Assembly: GCA_013396755.1 (NCBI GenBank)
Contig: VWZF01005763.1
Location: 372,001-436,000 of the forward strand
Length of the DNA: 64,000 nt
Direction of reading: 5' to 3'
Source of the DNA: Sclerurus mexicanus
Taxonomy: Eukaryota > Chordata > Aves > Passeriformes > Furnariidae
Positions 25,001-40,000 of this stretch are shown one piece after another. How positions within the stretch are numbered: the first letter of the stretch is position 1; every line of letters begins with the position of its first letter. Position numbers and translations under genes: made by a program. The notes under the pieces were generated by a model. That model was given only the letters and a program-made list of their open reading frames with translations. It was not told where the DNA came from and searched no databases.

Positions 25001-28000
25001 TGTCTCCATTGTAATTGCCACACAAACCTAATAACATCAGAAATACAAGGGATGGCTGAAGATTAAAGAATATGTACACAGTGGCCTATGTTTCATTCTA
25101 TACTAGTGAGAAAATTCATTCAAAAGCTCTATGTGGAGTGTCAGTGAATACTATAGGCCAAGTAGCCAGAGAATCTTGATTATGTACGCATTTGGTCACC
25201 GATCCTCTGCCTTCTCAAGTTAAGTGTTGACTTCTATTCAATGACAAATTCATAAAGAAGTTATTGTCTTGTTTTTAGAAACAAGTGGTTTTAAAAAACG
25301 TAAAACAGAAAGGTCATGAAATGCTTCTGCAACTGCATATTTGCTTATGTATATAACATCTGTAATGACAAAGACTATGCATTTAGATCTTTTTAAAAAA
25401 CTAAAGCCTCCCTGTAACTCCCCATAATCAGAATGCAAAGTACACGGGTGTGGCTAATGTCGCTGTGCAATAAACATAAACACCTCCATCTGGTGCTTAT
25501 CTGCTGGGAAGCTTTTGGATTCTTAGGCTCATTGTGTGTACAGCGATTGCGCACTACATTCAAAGAACCATGTGCTCCAAGATGTAGAGACCACACAGAC
25601 TTATTTGTTGCTCCTTCACTGTGTAGCAAAACATATATTGAAAAAGGCACACATAAAATATGTAAAGAACAGTACTGTATTACACACAAAAAATGTGAGC
25701 CATCTAATTTCTCTATTAGTGAAAAAACAAATTCCTAGCACATTGGTTTTCCAATGCAGGTGCTTTGTTGGTTTTTTTTTTCCTTTGAATCCAGAGAAGA
25801 AAATTTATTTCTTAAAGGACAAATACTAAGTTTTAAATATTACACTCCCTACATTTTCTCCTTCACATGAGGACTAGTTTACTTACCTAGTGTTCTGCCT
25901 TTGAATTGTGATCCAACTTTCACATGGGCCTGGAACACAGGTGATGTTTGAACTACAAGTTCCAGCCCGAAGGTCGTATGCATTTGAACGTACATTGAGG
26001 ACTGTCTGAAAACAGTGATGTCTCCTAGAAGAACAAGGACATTTAGAAATAAAGATTTTGGTGATATTTCAAGGTAATGATTTTAATGCATATGTAAGTG
26101 TTCTAGCATTCTGTCTACAACTCTTCTCCCACACACAACTCTCCACAGAAGAACAGATGCAATAGGAAAGGCCTTAACCTTCCTCTAAAATCTCTGGCAT
26201 TAAGAACTGAAAATTGTGAAAGATGCTGGGTTGTGTAAAACAGACATTTAATGAAATTTGGAAAAACTTGTATTCCCCTTTTTTTACCTGATCTGTAAGG
26301 TAGCCGCTTAAGTTCATCATCATCAGTGAGGAGATCATTCTGAGAAATCACAATTTTGTCCTGTAAGAAGAGGACACACACTAGAAGTAATTATCTGTCC
26401 TGATGGTATCCATACATTCTTGAACATAATAACTATATTGGCAGTGAGCTATGTAATGGGAAAAGATTGAGTCAAACACTTTGTCATGTTATTATGTACC
26501 ACTTTTATTTTTCACTTTGAAAAATACTCTAACTTCCTGAGATGATGTAGTAACAGAGATCTTTACTGTGTATGTGTGAGCAGGAACATATCTTTAGTAT
26601 CTATTCCCCATAATTTTTCAGTTCAGGCTACTAGTAAAGACTTAAAGTACTTATTTCACTGCTCTGGTTACGGAAATGCTGGATGGAACCTGTGGAGAGA
26701 ATACTTACTTTTGTAGATAGGTAAATTATAGCACTAAGTGATGTTTCAGAATGAGAATAACCAGTCTTTTCATATACAGCCATCAGGGTTCCATTGTGTG
26801 GCAGGCTGGAACTCTGGAGGGAAACAGTGAAAAGAGAAATCTATGTCAGAATAACACTGATTTGTAGGTTCAATGTATGTCTTAGGAAGACTTCCGTCTG
26901 CATTTCAATAGAAAGCCACATACAGACTAAAATATATCCGTTTGGTATTTTGTGTTTCTAAACTGCAGGAAATTACCTTCATAAGAACGTATGTGCAAAC
27001 CCCATGGAATCTATATGGCCTAGAATCAAATGTGGTAACAAAGGAGCCTCCTTCCAATGAACATCTCCCAGGGCAGGGCAAATCTTGGCAGTTCCATTGG
27101 CCCATCATACATTTACTGTGGAAGACAAGAAATTCTGTGTAAAGTTATTCTCATAATAAGGCCCTATTTACCAGCTGAGGATTTGATCCTACTGTCTGGA
27201 GGTTTCTCTGTAGCTGATCAACATGAAGAATTGGTTAGTGAACACAGTGTAACATACATATTCATTCTGAACTTTCATTTCGAGTGCTTTGGAATTTTCT
27301 TTAGACTCTGAAACTCAGCTACTTTCTAGTAATGGAATACGTCATTTGTATCACTTTTCCCCTTATACTTTCTATGCTTTGATAATCTTTGTCTATGTAT
27401 ATCAGTTGACATTATTCATCTTAATTCAAAGTTACTGAACTCTTGTATGGACTGTCAGTAAAATTTCCTGAATCATAATAAGTGTGTTCATTTTTGCAAT
27501 TCTGAGAATCAAATTCCATTATTTTCCTTTACATCGTTTATTAGAATTACGATAGCAAAATATATGACACAAAAAAAGAATCATTATACCTTAAAATACT
27601 GTCTTAAGTTATTATTTTCTGTTGCAAAACAGAAATTCAGTTTTCAGCACTGATCTGGTGATCAGAAACACTGAGATTGCCAAAAAAAAAAAAATTGTAA
27701 ATACTGGACATTTGTTTTGTACTAATTTTACCTCTGTTTTCAAAGAGGAGGCAAAAATGCTATTGTTTTGTATGGTCGGAAGGAGTATTTCTATTTATAC
27801 AGATTAATCAGGAAATGAAACATGTACATCTTCAACTACAAATGCATGATATGTGGCACTGAAAGAAGGTGGCCTCAGAGATGGTGTAACACATTTGCAG
27901 GTGCCCTCTGAAAAGTTATGCTAAATTTTCCAATCACTTGGTGAGGGCACTGTTCATTCTCTCATAAAAGTACCAGTTGCTACTCACCAGGTCCTACACG

Positions 28001-31000
28001 CTGCTTTCATTGTCTCACCAGGAGCAAATGTCTCCCCATTCAGTGTACATGGACACTGGCTAATGTGAACACATGTCCGATTCTTGGAGATATCATCAAG
28101 AACAGTTCCTACCAAAGATAAACAAAATACTTTTCCACATCCTTTCTTAGCACTAAGGTTATTATAGCTTGAGTGCTTTCTGAAATTAGCTTGAGTATGC
28201 TACTTTTGCACAGTCAGTGCCCATATTTAGAGATATAATACACAGGAAAATTTCTCTTAAATAAAATAAAACTGACTCTTCACAAATTATAAGATAACAG
28301 TGATTGCTTTCTAATATGAAACTGCAGGCAATTCTCTTATTTTGAAATTCAAACCTAACTTGAAATAACAGTAAGCTGAATGTTTTTTGTTTGTTTGTTT
28401 TTTCTCCTGTAACACTCTAAATTAGCTTTGGACCTTTGAAAAATGAGTACTAGTACTAGAGTACTAGGCCTAGTTTTAAATATGCAGCTCACAACACATT
28501 ACTTTTGACTACCATGAATTGGTGATGATATTGACGTAAATGCTCACACTGGGGGATATATCAGTTCTGAAATTTCAAGAAACAATGCAAATTATAGGAA
28601 TAATTACAATTTATGTAGGAAGTTCATCTTGAACTATTTTAAAGGGAATTTACAAAATGCCCATAATATTGCAGAAATAATCTGAGGTATGCTACCCTTT
28701 GCTGGTGCCCTGAAGGGCTAGATACCTGCCTGGGATAGGAAATTAATTAAGCTTGCTGAATGTATATTATAGTACAGAACTTTAAACAGACAGCACATCA
28801 TTATCACATAACAAATCATGGTTTTGTGAGGAAAATGTTTTCAAAACTCTGTGCAAATAGTGACCAAACACCTTTAAGGATCATGATTATTCAAGACTCG
28901 TTACATGAGAAACAGCAGTTCTAGCAGCACAATACCCTGAAATGCATGGCTAGTTCATTATTAAGCAGTCAATTCCACTTGACTGGATATATGCAAAAAA
29001 AAGCATTAATTTACAATATGATGAAATGATACCTTCTGGACAAAAGCAACCGTAGGTACAGTGACCGGAACAGCTGTACTCTGGGTTGGAACAGGTTTTA
29101 ATACATGGAGAACCACATTCCTCATAAATTTGGTTTGCAGAACATTTTCCCACAGCTGCAACAAAAAATGGAAGTGTTAACATTTTTAAAGTGTAAACAC
29201 AGAATGTTTAATCTACCACTTTGGAAAGAGAAGACTTTCCTTCTTAATGTTTTCTTTAAGACCACTGTTGTTGTCTTAAGATAATTGATTGATTCAAGGC
29301 AGTAGAGACTTTATCAGTTGTTTTATATGCCAGTTATTTATCATCATCCATCTATTTAAGGCATAGAAATGTTAAATAGAGTCTAGCACGAATAAACCAT
29401 TTGAACTTACAGCAGAAGTTTTCAGTTCTCCAGTTGAACACCATTTGGTGGGACATAGCACATTGCCTGGAATATTCTGACAGTGTAGAGCAAGTGCAGT
29501 TGTTTTGCCCTGGCTCACTGCAGTCCTGCATATCAAGCTGGCAACGAATGACAAACCCATCCTTTGGAATGCTGCAGGTTGGGGACACCAAATTAAGTAG
29601 CTGAGAGCAGATCACAGCCTAAATAAAAAGAGGAAAAAAATTGTTCTCAGTCGTGTTTCCTTCATATGAAAACCATAATGCAGTATCACTGCTAGTTAAG
29701 ATTTTCTTGTTGGTTTATTTGCTTTTTCCCTCCCTGCAGTTTAATAGTATGTATTTGACTTTAAATACAAAATAAATTCACAAGCAGAAGGGAATATAAA
29801 TCCACTGCATAAGAGAGGGAATTTGATATATTGAATTAATTTCACTTCTCATTATGTTGAAAATTAAGTCATTCTTTCTCTGCCATCAATCCCCCTAAAA
29901 ATGGCTGAGAACATTGCACACAGGGAGTATGTTGCCTCATGGCAAGTCAGTTCCAGGACAAACATCCCAGAGGTGAAGATCGCAAAATTCATTCCCCTTG
30001 AAGCAAACACTTGATACATTTCTATTGCCTGTCATGTTGGCTACTGCAGTACAAAGTCTCAAAGACTCTCAGGCATGCTGATTTTCTTTTCATCTAGAAC
30101 TGTAAGTGATAGCAGTTAATAGCGATTGTTCCTGTTATCTGGCAACATGTTTTAGGCATTGTGAATGTCTTCAGGTCTGTACAGCTTATAATGTCAGTCT
30201 CTAAAAAGTTATTAAAACTTCACTGGTTTCCATTAATTTCCTGTGATGACCTGGATGAAATTTCAGACTGGTTGGTTTTTATGAGTGATATAAATCTAGC
30301 CTCAAAAATGCCCACGGGCTTTTATTAAAATGTATTTTAATGCGAAGGACTCATTTTCTTTCTCATATCAGGCTATGCAAATATTGATTTTATATGTTTT
30401 CATGGAAGTCAGTTTTAGGAAACCACTGTCTTTCTGTTGTTGATTTCAATATATCTTTCCCCCTCTGTTAAGAATCACACCGCAGAGAAGCCAAGAAAAT
30501 CTTTCTTACATATTTTTTGTGAGGAACAGGGGAAATTGGTATCTCCTCAGACAGGCAGATCTCTGATGGATCATCCATTTTTTGTAATGCAGCAAATTTA
30601 TATGTATCCAGCAATTTACCTGTAAATTGAAGGGTTATAATTTGTCAGGAAAAAGCCGACACTAATTTGTTTATTTGTTTCTGTGATGCAGCAAAAATTC
30701 TACTCTTTAACTGTTCTACAAACGATGACAACAACTGCCTCTTTCACATTTTGCCTGGAGTCTATTTAATAGAGCATACTTTTATTACCTTGATAATTTC
30801 TCTGAGTTATTTCCCAGTCTATCACATCTACTAGCTTGCATGCTGCCAGCTGCTGCTGGTTGTCTGCCAGCTGTGTTATCTTTTGCCAGCTGCTAATTCA
30901 TTATCCCCCATTCTTATATCTTCCCATAAATATAGGGTTAAACTCATCATAACCCAAAAATTATGGCATGATTTTTAGAACTCATTTCTGTGATGTGTAT

Positions 31001-34000
31001 AGAAAACTGCACCTGTGTTGATCTAAGATTATTTTACTGTGCAATTTAATGTCTCCACACTAGCACTGTAGTTCAGATTAGTGGTGTGCTTTTAAAGCAA
31101 ATCTTCCAAATATCGCCCCACCCCCCACCCCCCCCTTTTTTTTTATCCCATTGTGGGGTGGTCTTGTCATACAGAGTACCTTTAAGATAAAACCAAGCTG
31201 GAAGGTACATTCCAAGAGTGTGAGTAACAAGCTCCAGCTGCTAATGTGCAGTAGATCAACAAATCAGATTAGAGTGACTCCAAAGTGAACCCCCCAAACC
31301 AGAGTGCAGATGTCAAGCCCTCAGCACCAACTTATTATAGCCTCATTCTTGCTTCTGCCTACAGCAGTTATTTCCCTCACTGTGCCTAGCTATGAGCCAA
31401 GACTGTTGTGAAAGTTAGGAGAATGTGATCTTTACCATAAGAGAGTAGCACAATCATATGATAGGTATGTGGGTGACCTATGGGACTGCTTTACTCAATT
31501 CTGAAACTGAGGGAGCAGTCAGAGCAATGCTATGATACTATTAAAATTCCACCTTGACTCCCTTTAGCTAGTTCTGCTCCCACCTTGTATCTTACCTTCA
31601 CGCACAAATTCGTTCAGTTCATAACCATCGTAATTTCCACACATTCCACAGATTTTCCCCATGTATTTTTTTTCAGCCAACACCTAAAATAAAATAGAAC
31701 AAAACACTTCAAAGGATCACCCTAAGTAAAATCTATACAGCATTACCTTTCTCAAACAAATTCAGTTCAAAGATCCAGCTTAAGGTGACCCTTCTCATTA
31801 ATTTCAGTGACTTGTTTGGAGAAAAATTTTGGTAAGCAGTAAAGTCTTTTCCCAATAGGCAAATAATGATATATTTATTTATTTAATAAAAGAATAAAAT
31901 TTGTAGACACTTTTGGAGAATTGAGGAGGGGGGGATATAACATCCGAAGGAGTCATGAAAAAACAAGAAAAGGAAGCGATGCTCATATCTTTGTTGATAG
32001 AGCATGAATTTCAGGTTTCTTCTCTTAAGAAACAGGAAGACTATCTGTTTTCAGAAAAAGATTATTCAATTATCTATTGCTCTGGAGACTGAAGTATATT
32101 ACTACTGGCTACAATCAATTAATTATTATGAAAAATCTTAGGTCAGGGGAAATAATCTGACTATATGAAGGATATAGTTTGTACCCATCACAGTAGCATT
32201 TCCCAGTATATGTGTGATAGTAATGCTGACAAATCTTCCCAAGAATTTATTACATATCATTCTCCCTGTTTTAGCAAACATCAATTTAGAATTCAGTGGT
32301 TTTTTGTGGCAATAATATCACAGGTCACAGTGAGAAAATGTATTAGGGATTTTGGGAGGGAAAACATGGAAAGATTTAGAAAAAGGAAAGAAACAAAAGA
32401 ACTGGTAGAAGCAGTATACGTTTGAAATCAAAAGATGTCCTGGAGAAGCACAGTAGAAAAGACTACAGTATGGCATACGCTATTAAATTCTACACAACTT
32501 TAAACAACATCTCTTAAGTAAAGCATTGCAGCTGGTGGAATACCATGAGGAAAGATTGAAATGTGTGAAAGTGTCCACAGGTTTCAACACTGGTGGCTTT
32601 AGTTAACTACCAGTGCTGCAAGTGAAAGGAACATGCAGGTATAAAATGCAAAGTTGTTTTTTTTAAAAGAGGAACAGATGAAAAAGGAAAAGAATAAATA
32701 TCCAAATAGTAAATACATGTAAAAGCACCCACTAAGTCTAAGAGTTCTTGTCATTTCAGTACACTGAGTGAGAATTTTCTTTTTTGCTTTATGAGAACAT
32801 TTTACTCACCATGAGGTAGTCATCGTTGTTCCACATGACAACTAGTTCCATCTCCATCAGCTTGGCAATTAGGCGGATGTTGTGTCCATAAGGTGCTATT
32901 TGAATTCCATTGCTGGTGTAAGGCAACTTAATAATTCTGTAATAAGGCAAGAAGAGAAACTGACCTTCTCATACACAGAAATAGTTGTTTTTTGGTTTTT
33001 TTTTGTATGATACACATACAGCCTGAGTACTTGCAGCAACATGAAATAGAATTCTTTTTCCTTTGTAGATGTGACACTTAAAATTTCTGTTTATTGAAAA
33101 TCAATGCCAGCAGTTTCACAGAAGAACCACCAGAAGATGGTTGCATGGTGGTTATACTAGTGAAAACGTTTGCATAGGACTTGGCATCTTCACTTGGTTT
33201 GGTTTTATCAATGTATAGTTGTATGCTTCAAGAACTTGTAATAATAAAGTTTGTGTGGTACAACTATTGTTGATTATCCTAAAGAGATTCCATGTACTAC
33301 AGCAATAATTCCTTTATTAACAGGCTATGACTGAAAACTGCCAAGATTAAAGAAACCCATAATGTGATGCTGTAGAAGAATTAGGTTTCCATCCTTGCAG
33401 ATGTATTTTAATGCTACAAACTAACAACATTAAAGAAGAAATACATTTTGCTAAGTGCTCAGTGGGAGCCCCTCATGAGAAAAGGCTGAAAGGGACCAGG
33501 CCAGCCTTCCACCTAAAGCATCACTGTGTTCAACACCAGACCAGCTCAGTTACAGCATTTGGTTCTTGTGACTGTAGGACAAAAATTTAAAATGCAGATC
33601 ATTTGGATAGGCAATTTTTCTGGAACATAAACTAAAAAGAAAGTTTTTCTAAATACAGATTGCTAACTTAAGGTATAGTCAAATTGTATTTTTGTTGTGA
33701 TAGTTGTGCCCAGGGAAGTATAGTAAGATACAGACAATCCACAGTAATTATTTTCTGTACCCGCACATACTCAGAGATAAAAATTCAACACCACCTATCT
33801 GATAAAAGTGCTGAATCCTTCCTTGGAGAAATTTCCTTGTATGGGAGCAATTTGTCTAGAGGAATAAACATACCCAGTATTTCTCTGTTGGTTGTAGAGT
33901 TCAAAGTTTCTCTTATATTCTATATATGTGTTACCTTTAGCGCAGAGGGTTCAGAGTTATCTAAGCCAAATGAACTCTAAACAAAACATAGGAATTTTGA

Positions 34001-37000
34001 TGAGTATCTACTAAAGGGTATAAGCTGTTTCATCTGTCCTTGTAGTAGAGATAAGTCTAAGCAAACTGGTAGTATCTGGGAGACTGTAATTACAGTTTGA
34101 AAACTGTTTTGGTCTGAGGAGTTTCGTTAATCCCTTTGCCTACACAAATGTACTCTAAACTTGATTCACATAGCTGCAAATGCAGTATTTATCTAGACGG
34201 TGTGAACGTTTGATGGGAAGCAATGGGAATAGAGTCCAATCAGGTGTGTTAACTTCAGTAATCTGTTCATTAATTTTTGACACAAAGTAGTTATCTTCAG
34301 TGCAACTGCTATGTAACTCCTTTCTTTCTCTAAACACTGTTTCCCTATTCATTGCAGAACCTTACCCAACACTCCTGATAGAGATGCTGCCTTTCTCAAC
34401 AATGACAACAGAAGGCCCGAGCTCGATAATGATCCTTGCAATTTTTTTGTCCAGCCCACGGCGGAACTGAATGTTGAAGTCTGGGCTGGTTTCATCACAT
34501 ATAGTTGCAAAGATATAGTTGCAAGTCCCAGTGAAGTCATACTGGTATTTATCAAAGGTTGAAAAGTGCCCTCCACCCCATGTAGAACAGGAATCCTTGC
34601 TCCAAACTGCAAAGGAGAAAGAGAAACACATTTAGATCTCCTAAAAGCATAATTGCTCATCCTGATTGGCATTTCAAGTAAAAATAGTAGGAGAAGCTAT
34701 TAAGTTTCTACTCAGATTCATTCTGGAAACAACATCCTAGGCCACTTTTTNNNNNNNNNNNNNNNNNNNNNNTTTTTTTTTTTTTTTGTAACCTCAAAAT
34801 TTTATCTCCAGTCAGGAAATGAAACAATATTCAGAATGAGAGCAATATTCTTACGTCAGCAGAAGAGAGTTCCCCAGCTTCCTAGCTTGGGAAAAACCCC
34901 TCCAACCCCTTAGTGGGTAATATAAAGGTTTACCTTTTTGTTTCAGTCTTCTTGATGTGTTTGCAAAGGTGACAGCTTGCTACTGGAGAGACCTTTAACA
35001 TCTCAGACACAGCATTTACCAAGCTATCTATGGCATTACTGTATCATAATTAATTGCACAGTCAATCATTAGATATACAAAGGCAATCTTCAAAGTCCAG
35101 CTTGTCAGTCCCCATTTTTCTGGGTCTGTATTTGTGCAACAAACTTCCATCCAGCTTTATAAATACATGGGATGTTTTAATCAGTTTTCATTTTTAGGAA
35201 GTAATCTGAACTTTTCATCTGAACAGACAGATTTTTGGATGCGGAAATGAACCATAAAAAGAGAGATATAACTCCAGTGCTTGTTGTTAGATAGTTCTGT
35301 ACCTACTTACAGCATTTGAATAGGCCCTTTGAAGCTGATAGTTCTACTGCAGTAACTAAAACCATGTCCTCTGTTTTATATTTCCAGAGTCAGATTATCA
35401 CTTCTTATTTTTTAATATTTTTACTTATAGTGTCGTATGAAGCTCGGGTATCTTAGAATATATCTTAGAGTCACAAAGCATCACCTAAGTTTAGCAAAGT
35501 CAACCTGCAATTTATATACGTTGTTTTAAAGCCAAAACATTTTTAACTCCAAAGTTCTGATCAAATGGTTACAGAATGCTACTGGTTTTATCCAGGTCAT
35601 GTAAAAAATAGTTTCCCAAGGAGTTGTTACCTGTTGGCAAAAAGTATTCCTCTTCCATACTTCTGTTCTGTCCTGAAGGTCTGACTGGAAAATAGGAATT
35701 GTCTAATTGTTATCATGGATTCTTCATGCCCAAGTCCAGCTAGTTTACTTCAGTGTGCTTAAGTGATACTGACCACCAAACCCCAGGGTGTGCCAAGGAA
35801 TGATTACCTGGGGTTGCACAATGGCAGAGGGCAATAGGTGCCCCTTTCTATAAATATAGGAGCACATTCAGTGTATTTCTTTTTATTTAAATCTTATCAA
35901 AGAAAAATAACAAATGGAAATGTCAATAACTCAAGGACGTTTAAAACTAGATTATATGTGTGTCTTTTGTGTTCAGTTATTTTATTAAATAATCTCTACA
36001 AATTTTCTTTTAATCTGTGTATATGCATGCTCTGCTGTTCCTCTCGCTATAAGAGCAGACAGAAGACAGAGATGAGTTCCTAAATAACTGGGATTTTTTT
36101 TTTTCTAATCACAAGCCTTCAACTATTTTTACTTTTAGGATGAACTTCATGTAGCTTTTCCATGCTTATGCTGATTGAGAATCCACCTAATTCAAGCCAC
36201 TCTCAGTTTATTCTGCCTAAAGAAGTGCTTCTCCTTATAATAAATTTGTATTTTATGTAATTCTTCTTGTTCTACACGTCTGCATTTCCCCCAAATTAGG
36301 TAAAGAATTTGATTGTCAACCACTGATATGCAACAAGTTTTGAAGTACAGAGAGTTGCTTTTTAATGGTATGCAGAAGCAAAGTACAGTATTTTAACATA
36401 AAGCATTAAGATTATAGATTACTAGGAAGATTTTCTGTAAATAGAATATGATAGAAAAAATTTTCAAAATGTTAGGATTGCTATCCATACTTATTTAGAA
36501 AACATGTTGGAAAAGTGTGGTTTCAGGAGGGTTTTAGCCTTCTGTATGCTGTTTTAGCGGACGAACATCATGTCACGTTAAATGTAGCATATCATGTTGG
36601 CATGATGCTTTCATTCAGGTCATGGACATGAAAAAGAAATGTTTGTTGAATGAAGTTTAAATTCAGAAGTCAGTGCCTCACATTTCTTCAGAATAGGACA
36701 TGTGAAAAGGTTTATTGGTTCTGACCAAGGGTTGATGTAGCTCTGTGTTTTATTTCCAGCAGTTACCATTAACAGACTGCCCAAGGGAAGACTTCGATCA
36801 GGTCAAGCATATATACTGCCACAGATACTCTCTCAGTCTTCAATTATTTTCAGTTCAGAGAATTTTGTTAGGCTATTGGGATTCTTCTGCTTACTCCTCC
36901 CTTATGCTCTGGCTTCCAAGTCCTTGCCCAGCCTCCTTTTGAACAGAACCAAAATTTCTTTGTAATAGAAAATGCTATAATCACTGCTATCAAAAATTGC

Positions 37001-40000
37001 CATTTTAATTATGAGTTAATGTTTTAATGATAGCTGCCTTTCTAACCGTACTTCTGATAGCTAATATTTTTAGTCCTTTAAAGCTATAATTTACTAATTA
37101 TTTTGTGCTTTGGCATTGAACAGGTTTTACACAAGAAAGGTAGTAGTATCTTCCTATTTGTATTTCTCAGGTTCAGAAGGACTAGCACAAGTTCACAGTA
37201 AGTAGGTGTCTGGAGTTAATTTTGCACACAGATCTGGATGCCTGCACACAAGGCATTCCTTGGAGTTAAGGGAAAACTACTGGTCAGCTACCAGAACTGT
37301 GGCAGCAGCAGCTACAGCTGGCACAGCTCAGTGTTGAAGCAGAGATCTCTCCATACTCTGACTCCCCACGGGCTGCTGGTTACAAAGGTGAGGAAGAAGT
37401 ATTCCATGCTTTGATTGTTCATTGGTGTATAAATTTGTCTTAGCCTGAAATCTTTAAAATCATTTTCATAGACCTAATCTGTATGGACAACGAGCTTTAT
37501 TTAATTTTGTGGATTTTGGAATATCAAAAGAATCCACATTCTAAATTTTTAGATAATATAGGCAGTAATATGTAGGAATGAAAATCAAACATCACACAGA
37601 TTACCACAGTAAATTTCTAAATGTGGAAGGCTACTAAACTGCTCACAGTTCCTATCCTTAGGCATCAAAACCTCAGCATGGCACACTAAAGCACTTTCCA
37701 TTTAGTTTAAAACTTACCAGTGAGACAATGCATTTAGCCATCTTTTTATATGCTAAGTCCTCATTCAGAATTTCTAAAACTAATGCTTCCAAACATATGC
37801 TCCTCGAGGCAAAGACTTGGGTTTGTTATGTCTTTTGTACAGTGTCTTCTGCAATATAAAATTGATGCTGAACAGAGTTGTCACTCATAGCTGAATGTGA
37901 ACATTAAATACGAGGTCAGGCACTTACTTCTTTGCAGAGATTCTTTCTGTTTTTGGAGAAAAATGTGGGACCAATAATTGCCTTCAAAAGCTGTGAAAGG
38001 AACAAGGCAACACAATGAAGTTATTCAGCTTCCTTTTGCTCTGAGGATTTTTGTATATTTATTTATTTTTAAGCATGCTACAAGTCAAAGCAGGCTCAGC
38101 ACATATGAATTGTGTAACTGGTCTGTAAATGGTCAAACATTATCAAAATCTGCCAGAAAACCCTATGCAACATGAGATTTCCTGTACTTCATACTAAAAT
38201 CCTCTATTCCTGATTAAAAAACCCAAACAATTGAGGGATAAATCGTTGCATGCATTTTTGAAGTCTTGTTCCACCATCTGGGTAAAAGTAGTGGATGGAA
38301 TAGCCAAAACTGGGAGAATATGGGAAAAGTACTGCCTCATATATTCTTCACAAGAATCATGGGATCTGGAGTCAAAGAGTGGGAAATCCCCAGGCCTAGT
38401 TATTGCGTTTGCTGCTCATGTTAAGGCAGAATGATGAAAGCTGTTATCTGCTCCCTTCCATGCATCTCTTCACAAACCCTGTTTTGGTCAGGACAAGCCA
38501 AGGGATGTTTAGCAAATGCAGAGTGTAGTATGGTCTCTCTTTCATCTCAAACCCAGACCTACTACATATGAACAACTGTACTGTTTTCATACATATTCCA
38601 AGGCTCTTTCACCATTATACCTTGCTTCCTGCCTGAAGTGCAAAGGGAATGAGACACAGAAAAGGGCCGTCACAGCCCATTTACTAGCAGTGAGCCCTGT
38701 GCACTCCCTGTCGTGGAGTGAGATTTCATAGAGTCCGTAGCTGGATGGTAACAACCAAAGCAAGATGCAAGAATGAGGACCTGGGGTGCTTCAGAAATGT
38801 GCTACATGTTTTTAAAGTTTGTAATGTCTGGTATTTCTTAAATAGCAGGAGCAAATTTCCCATAGAAACCATGTAATTCTCTACTATATGTTTAGGATCT
38901 TTTGCAACATAGAAAATGCTATGGAAGGTTTCTTTAATCACATAAACCAGGACAAGTATCTTTATATCTATATACACACCACAGCTCTGCAGGGTTCTGT
39001 TACTTCCTTACCCACAGCAGTGATTGAAAGCCTCCAGGGAGCTCACCAGCTGGAACAGCCTCTCTAGACAATTCCATGCTCTGCTGCTGAATGTGAGGTA
39101 ATATTTATTATGCGGTATCTCAAAGACTGTACGAAAACGGGTGAGGTTCTGCTTTTTATATGAAGCTCGATGAAGGCACAGGAGGGAATTTGGGAAATAA
39201 GAGTTTCAGCACATACCTTTGCTTTGGATCTGGGGTTCAGACACCTTCAACTTCCCTATCAGTCTATACCTCAATTCTTGTCTTAAACAATACTTACTGT
39301 AAAAAGATGTTATCTGGATAAACTAATCTAACTTTTTAAGAGCTAAAATACTACACTGGTGGAAATGTATACAATGAATAGACAGAAAGGAAATAAATAA
39401 AAAAATCTAAATTCAGTGACAGAAGTACTCCAACCCTAAATGTTCTAATAGCTTTAAATGGCATTCATCTCAGTCAGTTGTCTAGGCTCCTTTCACAGGC
39501 TGTAGAAGTAAATGCAAATTTACTGAGTACAATTGCCATTGCAAAATACGTGGCTAACATGAAACAAATGGATCATACACAAAACTTTTCTTTCTCTCCA
39601 TTGATGTAAAGGAAACCTTAGGTGACTAACTGCAGTGTAAATGCCAAGGCAGAAGTTTAGTGAGATGTATTCCTGCTACCCTCCTGTATTCCCTCTACCT
39701 TTCTTCCTAGATATTGTGTTCTTTTCAATGGGACAGTGCTCCACAAACAAAAAAATGAAACTGAACGTAACATAACTTTTCTACGTTGAAGTCACAATAA
39801 TAATAATATAGCATAATAACTTCTTGATAAAATAAGCAAGAACATTTCCACCAGAAAGAACGGGCAGAAAGCAGTCTCATTAGCTGCTGAGATGCACGCT
39901 GCTGTACTCACTGCATGGTCAGCACTTCAGCTTCCGAAGTAGTCTGACATAGTCATCAGAAAATCACTGTAGATTTTCCTCATGCTGCCTTATCGTCTAG

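Larger units (their letters stand above)
14618..34365. other. Introns 3-26 of MUC6
   Basis: Introns between the von Willebrand exons range from under 300 bp (intron 10, 164 bp; intron 11, 348 bp) to over 1.3 kb. Apart from the CR1 tails and simple repeats listed, they are AT-rich unique sequence. Confidence 0.6.

Noticed and set aside
25887..26014. Alternative acceptor TTTTCAG for exon 13
   Set aside because: It puts the exon out of frame with exon 12 and removes the conserved ITVFRQ strand; the TTCTAG acceptor keeps the phase.
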